This document shows positions 1 to 6,221 of a stretch of DNA of 6,221 nt, piece by piece; positions within the stretch are counted from its first letter, which is position 1; the number at the start of each line of letters is the position of its first letter. A model generated the notes under the pieces. The model had not been told where the DNA came from and ran no database searches. It worked only from the letters and a program-made list of their open reading frames with translations. The stretch covers positions 1-6,221 of the forward strand of contig JAQGKG010000001.1 in the NCBI GenBank assembly GCA_028290245.1, in the 5' to 3' direction. The position numbers and the translations under genes are program-made. The stretch comes from Devosia sp. (GTDB lineage: Bacteria > Pseudomonadota > Alphaproteobacteria > Rhizobiales > Devosiaceae).

Positions 1-1996
1 TGTCGCGCCAGCGCAGGTCCTTGGCCGCAGCTTCCTTGCCGGCGGTGCCGCGATAGCGTTCGGCCAGTGCCAGCAAACGGTCCGTGCCATCATCACGCCG
101 GTTGAGTATGACGTCCTCGCAGGCGTCGCGCAGTTCCTTGTCGATGCTCTCATACACCGCCAACTGCCCGGCGTTGACGATGCCCATGTCCATGCCATTC
201 TGGATCGCATAGTACAAAAACACCGCGTGCATCGCCTCGCGCACCGGCTCATTGCCGCGGAACGAGAAGCTGAGGTTCGAAATGCCGCCCGAAATATGGA
301 CGTGGGGCAGGGTCTCGGTGATGATCTTGGTCGCCTCGATGAACGCAACTCCGTAACCATTGTGTTCCTCGATGCCGGTCGCCACGGCGAACACATTGGG
401 ATCGAAAACGATGTCTTCCGGCGGAAAGCCAACTTCTTCGGTGAGCAGCTTATAAGCGCGGCTGCAGATCTCGACCTTGCGCTCCAGCGTATCAGCCTGG
501 CCCTGTTCGTCGAATGCCATCACCACCACGGCGGCGCCATAGGAGCGCACCAGCCGGGCGTAATGCAGGAAGGACTCCTCGCCTTCCTTCATCGAGATCG
601 AATTGACCAGCGCCTTGCCCTGCACGCATTTAAGGCCCGCCTCGATCACGTCCCACTTGGACGAGTCGATCATCAGCGGAACCTTGGCGATGTCGGGTTC
701 GGCGGCCAGCAGGTTGAGGAAGTCGATCATCACCTGCTTGGAGTCGATCAACCCCTCATCCATGTTGATGTCGATAACCTGGGCGCCAGCGGCCACCTGG
801 TCACGCGCCACATCGAGCGCAGCGGTGTAATCGCCGGCAGTGATCAGCTTGCGGAAACGAGCCGAGCCGGTGACGTTGGTCCGCTCGCCGATGTTGACGA
901 AGGGAATATCTTTGGTCAGCGTGAAGGGTTCGAGCCCTGACAGCCGCAGCAACTTCGGAATTTCCGGAATGACGCGTGGCTTGTGCTTGGCGACCGCTTG
1001 GGCAATGGCGCGAATATGGTCGGGCGTCGAGCCGCAGCAACCGCCGACGATGTTGAGATAACCAGCCTCGGCAAAGCTCTCAATCTGCTCGGCCATGAAC
1101 TCCGGGCTCTCGTCATACTGGCCAAACGCATTGGGCAGGCCGGCATTGGGATAGGCGCAGATGAACGTGTCCGCCACATCCGACAACTCGCCCAGATGGG
1201 CGCGCATAGCATTGGCGCCCAGCGCGCAGTTCAGCCCGATGGTCAGCGGATTGGCGTGGCGCAGCGAGTACCAGAACGCCGTCGGTGTCTGGCCCGACAA
1301 AGTGCGGCCGGACAGGTCGGTGATGGTGCCGGAGATCATGATCGGCACATCGATGCCGCGCTCTTCGAAAATGCGCTGCGCCGCGAAAATGCCGGCCTTG
1401 GTATTCAGCGTATCGGTGATGGTCTCGAACAGCAGCAGGTCGGCGCCGCCATCGAGCAGCCCGCGAATGGCCTCGCCATAGGCGTCCACCAGTTGATCGA
1501 AGGTGATCGAGCGGAAGCCGGGGCTGGTCACGTCGGTCGACATTGACGAGGTCTTGTTGGTCGGCCCCAGCGCCCCGGCCACGAACCTACGACGGCCATC
1601 CTCGGCCTCGGCGCGCTTCGCAGCCCGGCGCGCCACGATCACGCCCTGGTAGTTGATGTCATAGACCGCGCTCTCGCAGGCATAATCAGCCTGCGCCACC
1701 CAAGTCGCCGAAAACGTATTGGTCTCGGCGATATCGGCCCCAGCCATGAAATACTGGTAATGGATATCCTCGATGATCTGCGGCTCTGTTATAACCAGCA
1801 GGTCATTGTTGCCTTGCAGCGGCAGCGTCCAGTCCTTGAAGCGCTCGCCGCGAAAATTTGCCTCGGTCAGCTTTTCGCGCTGGATCATGGTGCCCATGGC
1901 GCCGTCCAGAATCAGGATGCGCTCTTGCGCTGCCTTGGTCAGCGCGGCGCGGACCTCGTTCCAGTCGGGAATGTGGGCGTCATTGACTTGGCTCAT
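1..1996 (-). CDS. metH: Cobalamin-dependent methionine synthase, N-terminal 665 codons (3' end outside window)
   Basis: MetH moves the methyl group of 5-methyltetrahydrofolate to homocysteine through cob(I)alamin, giving methionine and tetrahydrofolate in the cytosol. The minus-strand frame stays open from 1996 to the left edge. Residues about 20-345 are the homocysteine-binding barrel: LDGAMGTMIQ near the N-terminus, NCALGA with Cys257 and GGCCGS with Cys320/Cys321. These match the E. coli zinc ligands Cys247/310/311 with a constant offset of 10. Residues about 365-635 are the pterin-binding barrel, opening with VNIGERTNVTGS from residue 367 and including DINMDEG and MIDSSKWD. The frame leaves the window near the start of the helical cap, so the B12 and AdoMet-activation modules (about 1,230 residues in E. 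coli) are not visible. Start: ATG at 1996 has AGGT 8 bases upstream; the in-frame ATG at 2002 is possible but only 2 bases from that AGGT. The gene is divergent from the cell-wall operon. Family assignment is essentially certain. Confidence 0.97.
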   Translation of the reverse strand, partial: MSQVNDAHIPDWNEVRAALTKAAQERILILDGAMGTMIQREKLTEANFRGERFKDWTLPLQGNNDLLVITEPQIIEDIHYQYFMAGADIAETNTFSATWVAQADYACESAVYDINYQGVIVARRAAKRAEAEDGRRRFVAGALGPTNKTSSMSTDVTSPGFRSITFDQLVDAYGEAIRGLLDGGADLLLFETITDTLNTKAGIFAAQRIFEERGIDVPIMISGTITDLSGRTLSGQTPTAFWYSLRHANPLTIGLNCALGANAMRAHLGELSDVADTFICAYPNAGLPNAFGQYDESPEFMAEQIESFAEAGYLNIVGGCCGSTPDHIRAIAQAVAKHKPRVIPEIPKLLRLSGLEPFTLTKDIPFVNIGERTNVTGSARFRKLITAGDYTAALDVARDQVAAGAQVIDINMDEGLIDSKQVMIDFLNLLAAEPDIAKVPLMIDSSKWDVIEAGLKCVQGKALVNSISMKEGEESFLHYARLVRSYGAAVVVMAFDEQGQADTLERKVEICSRAYKLLTEEVGFPPEDIVFDPNVFAVATGIEEHNGYGVAFIEATKIITETLPHVHISGGISNLSFSFRGNEPVREAMHAVFLYYAIQNGMDMGIVNAGQLAVYESIDKELRDACEDVILNRRDDGTDRLLALAERYRGTAGKEAAAKDLRWRD

Positions 1997-2029
1997 CGCC
2001 ATCTACCTGCAAGTTCGCTATTTCCAGAA

Positions 2030-2051
2030 GACATAAAGATATCTTTATATC
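2030..2051. promoter_or_regulatory. Palindromic operator upstream of metH, SahR-like
   Basis: ATAAAGATATCTTTAT at 2033-2048 is a perfect 16-bp palindrome. The symmetry extends to 2030-2051 with a single mismatched pair (2032/2049). It lies 34 bases upstream of the chosen metH start, in otherwise non-palindromic DNA, and covers the proposed -10 box. From memory, the ArsR-family regulator SahR, which senses S-adenosylhomocysteine and controls metH, metF, ahcY and metK in many Proteobacteria, recognises palindromes built around GATATC flanked by A/T-rich arms. The match in sequence style and target gene supports that reading. No sahR gene is in the window, so the identity of the regulator is inferred. 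Confidence 0.65.
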
Positions 2052-2064
2052 CGGTTCGATGCAA
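2036..2064 (-). promoter_or_regulatory. Putative sigma-70 type promoter of metH
   Basis: Read on the minus strand, TTGCAT (plus positions 2059-2064) and TATCTT (2036-2041) are separated by 17 bases. The -35 element matches TTGACA at 3 of 6 positions and the -10 matches TATAAT at 4 of 6, so it is a modest match. It would start transcription near 2028 and give a leader of only about 30 bases. The proposed -10 lies in the middle of the palindrome at 2033-2048, which would suit repression by a bound dimer. TATAAAG just upstream is an alternative -10 but has no good -35 at the right distance. This is an inference from motif and position only. Confidence 0.4.
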
Positions 2065-2248
2065 GGCCGGGAGTAGGAGAGTTTGTCCACCGATCCGTCA
2101 CCTATTGGCTTCAAATGCTACTCTCAGTGCTAACAGTCTGTTGTCTTTAACCTCGCTGAAACCAGAAATCGGTTCTGTAGGCGCGAGTGTTCCCTGATCG
2201 CGTTATGATCTGCGCTCGTAGTGTGACCAGCGTAAGAGTTAGCGTACC

Positions 2249-3286
2249 GTGACGACGACCCCTTGGCATAGCGCCATCCGCCTTGTCGCTCTGGCAACCC
2301 TGATTGCTCCGATGATCGCTGCCTGTGGCGGCGGTGGTCTCGGCGCAACCGTCAAGCGCGGCGCCTTCAGTTCATCCGAATACGGGGTAGGGGTGTCGCC
2401 TCGCGTCACCAATAATCCCAACCCACCCAAGGGCGGCGGCCGCTATCAGGTCGGCAAGCCTTACACCGTACGCGGCAACGTCTACACTCCAGCCGAGCAG
2501 CCCGACTATGTCGCAACCGGCGACGCCTCCTGGTACGGCTCGGACTTCCATGGCCGTCGCACTGCAAACGGCGAAATCTTCTCGGCTAATGCCATTACCG
2601 GCGCCCATCCGACCCTGCCACTGCCGTCCTATGTTCGCGTCACCAACGAGGCCAATGGTCGCTCAGTAGTGGTGCGCGTCAACGACCGCGGGCCCTACAT
2701 GCCGGGCCGCATCATGGACCTGTCGCATCGCGCCGCAGACATGCTCGGCTACGTAAACAACGGTCATACCCAGATTAAAGCCGAGTATGTCGGTCCGGCT
2801 CCACTCGAAGGCGACGACACCCGCAGGCTGGTCGCCAGCTATTCCGGCCCAGCCGATTTTGGCGGCAGCACACGCACCGCCTATGCTGATGGCACCAATA
2901 GCTTGGCCGATATCGCCGGCAATTTCTTTGGCGGCATGTTCTCTTATGCCGAAGGTCCAAAGCAGGCTGACGCCAATATCGGCACAGCCTTCGCTGCCGT
3001 GAACGCCATGGGCACACAGTCGCCCGCGCTGGCTGACTGGGTGCAGTCGATGGATGCCGACGCTCGAACCATCGACCTGACGCTTGGTATCTTTTCTAAT
3101 CAGGACAATGCGATAGCCCTAACGGAGCAGTTCGCAATCCTCGGGTCGGTAGCCGAAGAGCCGGTGACTGTCGGCGGCCGCGACGCAACCCGTCTTCGCA
3201 TGACCTATCTCAAGCCCGGCGTATCACGCATTGATGTTCTCGATCTGGCTCGCGAACTCGGATTGAATGACATAAAGCTCAACTAG
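2249..3286 (+). CDS. rlpA: RlpA-like septal ring lytic transglycosylase, lipoprotein with DPBB and SPOR-like domains
   Basis: RlpA proteins are outer-membrane lipoproteins that cleave glycan strands lacking stem peptides, chiefly at the division site. A lipoprotein signal is visible: Arg11, a hydrophobic stretch at 12-23, and the lipobox IAAC with Cys26 as the acylated residue. The following Gly is not an Asp retention signal, so outer-membrane sorting is likely. After a Gly/Pro/Asn-rich linker comes the double-psi beta-barrel, about residues 85-180, with SWYG (94-97), HGRRTANGE (101-109), GAHPTLP and VNDRGP. Glu109, His120 and Asp146 have the same spacing as Glu120, His131 and Asp157 that I recall from Pseudomonas RlpA, so catalysis is probably kept. 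Residues about 275-345 resemble a diverged SPOR domain. Length is 345 residues. The GTG start is forced: an in-frame TAG lies at 2240-2242 and no later start keeps the signal peptide. The ribosome site is weak (AAGAG, 2234-2238). Confidence 0.9.
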   Translation: MTTTPWHSAIRLVALATLIAPMIAACGGGGLGATVKRGAFSSSEYGVGVSPRVTNNPNPPKGGGRYQVGKPYTVRGNVYTPAEQPDYVATGDASWYGSDFHGRRTANGEIFSANAITGAHPTLPLPSYVRVTNEANGRSVVVRVNDRGPYMPGRIMDLSHRAADMLGYVNNGHTQIKAEYVGPAPLEGDDTRRLVASYSGPADFGGSTRTAYADGTNSLADIAGNFFGGMFSYAEGPKQADANIGTAFAAVNAMGTQSPALADWVQSMDADARTIDLTLGIFSNQDNAIALTEQFAILGSVAEEPVTVGGRDATRLRMTYLKPGVSRIDVLDLARELGLNDIKLN

Positions 3287-3302
3287 TCTGAATGTCGGCA
3301 TT

Positions 3303-3307
3303 GGGAG
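3303..3307 (+). promoter_or_regulatory. Ribosome binding site selecting the GTG start of the carboxypeptidase
   Basis: GGGAG stands 8 bases before GTG 3316. The upstream in-frame ATG at 3292 has no comparable purine tract: the 15 bases before it read through the previous gene's TAG without a GGAG-like run. Because this site lies between the two candidates, it favours the GTG. Confidence 0.55.
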
Positions 3308-3315
3308 TGGTGGAC

Positions 3316-4461
3316 GTGACGCGCTTGTTGCAAATTCTGGCGATCACGCTGGCGCTCATCGCGCCGGCCATGGCGCAGGCGCAGTTCGACACCGCTGCAA
3401 AGTTCGCCATCCTGATGGACGAAGAGTCCGGCACGGTGATCTTCCAGAAAGACGCCGACCTGCCGATGGAGCCGGCCAGCATGGCCAAGCTCATGACCAT
3501 TGCCGTGGTTTTCCATGAACTTAGCGCTGGCCGCGTCAAGATGACGGACGAGTTCTTCGTCTCCGAACATGCCTGGCGCACCGGTGGCGCCTCGTCTGGC
3601 GGCTCGACTATGTTCGCCGACCTCAACTCCAAGATCAGCGTAGAGAATCTGGTGCGCTCGGTCGTCATCCAGTCAGGCAATGACGCGGCCATCGTGCTGG
3701 CAGAGGGCATTGCCGGCTCCGAAGGCAGCTTCGCCGCGATGATGAACGAGTTGGCTCAGGAAATCGGACTGAGAGATTCCCATTTCACCAATCCCACGGG
3801 CCTTCCCGACCCGGATATGCATGTTACGGCGCGTGATCTGGCCGATCTGGCGCGCTACCTGATCAAAGAATATCCCGACTATTACCACTACTTCTCGGAG
3901 CCGGAGATGGAGTGGAACGGCATCAAGCAGCCGAACCGCAACTCCTTGGTCGAGCTCGGCATCGGTGTAGACGGGCTGAAGACTGGGCACACGGAATCTG
4001 CGGGTTACGGGTCGGTGATTTCCACCAAGGATGGCGGGCGACGCCTGATCGCCGTCGTGCATGGCCTGACGTCGATGGCCCAGCGCACCGAAGAGGGGCG
4101 CAAGCTAATCACTTGGGGCGCCAGAGCGTTCGAGCGTTTCTCGGCCTATCCGGACGGGGCCGTGGTCGCCTATGCAAATGTTTATGGCGGCACCAGTGCG
4201 AGTGTGGCGCTGGTTGGTGATGGCGAGGTTGCGCTGTATCTGCCGCGTGGGTCGCGCAAGTGCCTCAGTGCATCGGTGTCGTATACTAGCCCGCTGATGC
4301 CCCCAGTGATGCAGGGCGACAAGATCGCCGAGCTGCAGGTATTCTGTGACGATCAACTGGTGCAGGTGGCGCCGCTTTATGCCGCAGAGACCGTGGAAGA
4401 AGGCGACATTACGCGCAAGGCGACTGACGCCCTCAAGCAGCTTGCTCTTGGCTGGATGTGA
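3316..4461 (+). CDS. D-alanyl-D-alanine carboxypeptidase (PBP5/6 type, S11 family)
   Basis: This low-molecular-weight penicillin-binding protein removes the terminal D-Ala from peptidoglycan pentapeptides in the periplasm, limiting cross-linking. Numbered from GTG 3316, all three active-site motifs are present: SMAK at 55-58 (nucleophile Ser55, Lys58), SGN at 120-122 and KTG at 222-224. The N-terminus MTRLLQ plus a hydrophobic run and APAMAQA is a typical signal peptide, cleaved after AMA or AQA. After the transpeptidase-like domain comes a beta-rich C-terminal PBP5_C domain (about 255-345), then a tail ending in LKQLALGWM that could be the amphipathic membrane anchor. Length is 381 residues, near the usual size. 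The only two cysteines, Cys316 and Cys344, are both in the C-terminal domain. An in-frame ATG at 3292 would add eight residues but lacks a ribosome site and delays the signal peptide. It follows the RlpA gene closely and is probably cotranscribed. dacA, dacC and dacF labels are used interchangeably for such proteins, so no symbol is given. Confidence 0.95.
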   Translation: MTRLLQILAITLALIAPAMAQAQFDTAAKFAILMDEESGTVIFQKDADLPMEPASMAKLMTIAVVFHELSAGRVKMTDEFFVSEHAWRTGGASSGGSTMFADLNSKISVENLVRSVVIQSGNDAAIVLAEGIAGSEGSFAAMMNELAQEIGLRDSHFTNPTGLPDPDMHVTARDLADLARYLIKEYPDYYHYFSEPEMEWNGIKQPNRNSLVELGIGVDGLKTGHTESAGYGSVISTKDGGRRLIAVVHGLTSMAQRTEEGRKLITWGARAFERFSAYPDGAVVAYANVYGGTSASVALVGDGEVALYLPRGSRKCLSASVSYTSPLMPPVMQGDKIAELQVFCDDQLVQVAPLYAAETVEEGDITRKATDALKQLALGWM

Positions 4462-4481
4462 GACTCGTATAGAAAGCCGTC

Positions 4482-5168
4482 ATGCTCGATGCGCCCAAAA
4501 TCAGCCGCGCCCGTTTCATCACCTTTGAAGGTGGCGAAGGCGTCGGCAAATCCACCCAGGTCAAGCGCCTGCTGCAAAACCTGCAGCGGCACTCGATTGA
4601 GGCCATTCGCACGCGCGAACCGGGTGGCACGCCAAAGGCCGAGGCCATTCGCTCGTTCATCCTGCAGGGCCGGTCGGAAAGCTGGGGCCCCGGCGGCGAG
4701 GCAGTGCTGTTTGCAGCGGCGCGGCTCGATCACGTCAACCAGTTAATCGCGCCCAACCTGCGCAACGGCACCTGGGTGCTGTCGGACCGGTTCCACGATT
4801 CCACCCGCGCCTATCAGGGCCTGACCGGTGGCGTGAACGACAAGCTGATTGCCGGCCTCGAATCCCTCGCCCTCGACGGCCACACGCCTGACCTGACCAT
4901 CGTTCTCGACATGGACCCCGACGCCGCCTTCAAGCGGGTGGCCGAGCGGGCGGTTGAAGATGGGCTCCAAGTCTCGGGTGATCGCTTCGAGAAAGAAGAG
5001 ATTGAGTGGCACAAGCGTTTGCGCCATGGGTTCCTGAGCATTGCCAAAGACAATCCCGAACGCTGCGTGGTGATGTCTGCAGCCCAGCCCGAGGAAGCGC
5101 TGGAAGCGGCGATCTGGGAGGCCGTTAGCCAGCGTTTCCCCGAATTGCTGGCTGGTTCACAGGCGTGA
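4482..5168 (+). CDS. tmk: Thymidylate kinase (dTMP kinase)
   Basis: Tmk phosphorylates dTMP to dTDP with ATP, an essential step to dTTP for DNA synthesis in the cytosol. The fold is a P-loop kinase: FITFEGGEGVGKSTQ carries the Walker A loop at residues 17-25 with Lys23. TREPGGT (44-50) is the conserved dTMP-binding motif, and SDRF with Asp102-Arg103 followed by STRAYQG is the DR(Y/F/H) signature. VLDMDP near residue 143 ends the strand before the LID, and a basic/acidic stretch up to GDRFEKE (about 153-172) is the LID region. Length, 228 residues, is slightly above the roughly 213 of E. coli because of a short extension at each end. It begins 20 bases after the carboxypeptidase stop with a weak purine tract (AGAAAG, 4471-4476), and its last bases overlap the start of holB. 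Assignment is secure. Confidence 0.97.
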   Translation: MLDAPKISRARFITFEGGEGVGKSTQVKRLLQNLQRHSIEAIRTREPGGTPKAEAIRSFILQGRSESWGPGGEAVLFAAARLDHVNQLIAPNLRNGTWVLSDRFHDSTRAYQGLTGGVNDKLIAGLESLALDGHTPDLTIVLDMDPDAAFKRVAERAVEDGLQVSGDRFEKEEIEWHKRLRHGFLSIAKDNPERCVVMSAAQPEEALEAAIWEAVSQRFPELLAGSQA

Positions 5169-6187
5169 TCGACCCAGACGCACTCGAAGATGTGCCGCCC
5201 CCCGAACGTCGCCAATTGGCGCGTGGGCATGAGCGAGTGCGAGCTCCGATCCTGGCGCAACTCGCTGATCGCCGCCTGCCAGGCGCCATCCTGCTGCATG
5301 GGCCGCAGGGCATCGGCAAAGCCACCTTCGCCTTCGAGCTGGCAGCCGCCATTCTGACTACGAGCGGCGACGAAGATGGACATCGCGTCGAGGAGCAGAT
5401 TGCGGCCCTGTCTCATCCAAACCTGTTCCTCCTGCGCCGCCGTCCCAAGGACGCCAAGAGCTTTTATACAGTGATCCGCGTCGAAGATGTGCGCGAGCTG
5501 CGCGATAGCTTGCACCATACGCGGGGCAGGGCGGGTTACCGGGTCGCCATCATCGATACGATCGACCACTGCAATCCATCGGCTGCCAATGCCTTGCTGA
5601 AGACGCTGGAAGAGCCGCCGCCCGAGACGATCTTCCTGCTGGTCTCGCATCGACCGGGTCAGTTGCTGCCCACCATCAAATCACGCTGCCACAACCTGGC
5701 TCTCCGCCCCGTTGGCGATGACGACGTGCGCGACGTGCTGCTCGATCACGATCCTGGCCTTGGTAAGACGGAACTTGATCGTGCAGTTGGACTGGCGGGC
5801 GGCCGACCGCGCCGGGCTTTTGAAACCCTAGCGCTGGAGGCCGACTCGGCACTCGGCGCATTGCAGGCGTGGCTATCCAATCCGGCACAGCACCCATCGG
5901 CAGTTTCGCTGCAACTGGCCGAAACCCTTGGCTCTGATCGCCAGAGCACCGAGCTGACATTCGCCCGCGAAATGCTTGATGACTGGATGGCTGACGAAGC
6001 CCGCAACGCGGCAATGCAGCCCGGCGCCCGCATGCGTCTTGCCTCTGCCAACGAGCTATGGGACAAGGCTCACGCCCTTTTCGCCGAGGCCGATAGCATC
6101 AGTCTGGATATGAAACAGACGCTGGTCGCCATCTTCGATGCGATCAGGAAGCATGTAGCCACTACAGTTTCAGCCGAGCCCCTATGA
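5165..6187 (+). CDS. holB: DNA polymerase III subunit delta-prime (clamp loader)
   Basis: Delta-prime is the structural 'stator' of the clamp loader that opens the beta sliding clamp and places it on primed DNA. Residues about 20-200 form an AAA+ core: GPQGIGKA (46-53) is a P-loop, IIDTID around 131-136 replaces the usual Walker B DEx(D/H), ANALLKTLEEPP (141-152) is the hallmark clamp-loader helix, and SRC (173-175) provides the Arg174 finger that acts on a neighbouring subunit. The four zinc-ligand cysteines found in E. coli delta-prime are absent, which I recall as usual in Alphaproteobacteria. The C-terminal part (about 215-340) is helical, as expected for the collar domain. Length, 340 residues, is near the E. 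coli 334. The GTG start overlaps the tmk stop as GTGA, so translation is probably coupled; its ATGA overlap with the next gene continues this. dnaX-type proteins are excluded by size and the altered Walker B. Confidence 0.95.
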   Translation: MIDPDALEDVPPPERRQLARGHERVRAPILAQLADRRLPGAILLHGPQGIGKATFAFELAAAILTTSGDEDGHRVEEQIAALSHPNLFLLRRRPKDAKSFYTVIRVEDVRELRDSLHHTRGRAGYRVAIIDTIDHCNPSAANALLKTLEEPPPETIFLLVSHRPGQLLPTIKSRCHNLALRPVGDDDVRDVLLDHDPGLGKTELDRAVGLAGGRPRRAFETLALEADSALGALQAWLSNPAQHPSAVSLQLAETLGSDRQSTELTFAREMLDDWMADEARNAAMQPGARMRLASANELWDKAHALFAEADSISLDMKQTLVAIFDAIRKHVATTVSAEPL

Positions 6188-6221
6188 CCTCCAAGCCGTT
6201 CTACGTCACGACCGCGATTTC
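6184..6221 (+). CDS. metG: Methionyl-tRNA synthetase, first 12 codons (truncated by window edge)
   Basis: Only MTSKPFYVTTAIS-like residues can be read: Met, Thr, Ser, Lys, then PFYVTTAI and a partial codon that must encode Ser. PFYVTTAIxYPNG is the N-terminal strand of class I methionyl-tRNA synthetases and leads into their HIGH motif, which lies outside the window. The ATG overlaps the holB TGA by 4 bases (ATGA), and holB followed by metG is a common order in Alphaproteobacteria, so context and sequence agree. The enzyme joins methionine to initiator and elongator tRNA-Met in the cytosol. Confidence is limited only by the short readable stretch. Confidence 0.85.
   Translation, partial: MTSKPFYVTTAI

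Noticed and set aside
227..1546. Long plus-strand open frames opposite metH (227-940 and 983-1546), rich in His, Arg and Gly
   Set aside because: They are antisense to a fully conserved metH frame with identifiable zinc-ligand and pterin motifs. Their compositions are what a GC-rich coding strand gives in reverse, and no family is recognisable.
2163..2177. Small hairpin CAGAA-loop-TTCTG in the intergenic region
   Set aside because: A 5-bp stem with a 5-base loop and no following T-run is expected by chance and does not look like a terminator or operator.
2204..2209. TATGAT as a -10 box for the rlpA-like operon
   Set aside because: It matches TATAAT at 5 of 6 positions and lies 40 bases before the GTG start, but no acceptable -35 stands 16-18 bases upstream. 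The promoter of the plus-strand operon remains unidentified.
1997..2248. Possible SAM-II, SAM-V or SAH riboswitch ahead of metH
   Set aside because: The likely promoter leaves only about a 30-base leader, and I see none of the conserved pseudoknot segments. A covariance-model search (Rfam, Infernal) of this region would be decisive.
4814..5650. 278-codon minus-strand open frame across the tmk/holB junction
   Set aside because: It lies opposite two secure genes and crosses their boundary. The translation shows no domain and the frame is open because of codon bias on the other strand.

Overview
The window looks like chromosomal DNA from an alphaproteobacterium, most likely of the order Hyphomicrobiales (Rhizobiales). 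This rests on the gene order rlpA-like, dacA/dacF-like, tmk, holB, metG, on a GC-rich composition (roughly 60 percent by eye, not computed), on a delta-prime subunit without zinc-ligand cysteines, and on a 16-bp perfect palindrome ahead of metH that resembles the SahR operator as I remember it. A Devosia-like genus is a guess from the style of the proteins; the sequence alone does not settle it.

Layout. Bases 1-1996 hold, on the minus strand, the first 665 codons of cobalamin-dependent methionine synthase (metH), which runs off the left edge. Bases 1997-2248 are a lower-GC divergent intergenic region with a likely metH promoter and operator. From 2249 rightward everything is on the plus strand and closely packed: an RlpA-like lipoprotein (2249-3286), a D,D-carboxypeptidase (3316-4461), thymidylate kinase (4482-5168), DNA polymerase III delta-prime (5165-6187), and the first 12 codons of methionyl-tRNA synthetase (6184 to the right edge). 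tmk/holB and holB/metG each overlap by 4 bases, and the larger gaps are about 20-30 bases, so the five genes are probably one transcription unit.

How the genes work together. The first two plus-strand genes act on periplasmic peptidoglycan: a glycan-strand cleaving lipoprotein and a stem-peptide trimming enzyme. The next two serve DNA replication, through dTTP supply and clamp loading, and the last charges tRNA with methionine. MetH makes methionine, so the window has a methionine gene at each edge, but they are divergent and I see no shared regulation.

Most of the window is ordinary housekeeping sequence. I found no mobile element, RNA gene, CRISPR array or sign of a new system. The best target for follow-up is the metH operator; smaller points are the degenerate SPOR-like tail of the RlpA protein, the start site of the carboxypeptidase and its two C-terminal cysteines.
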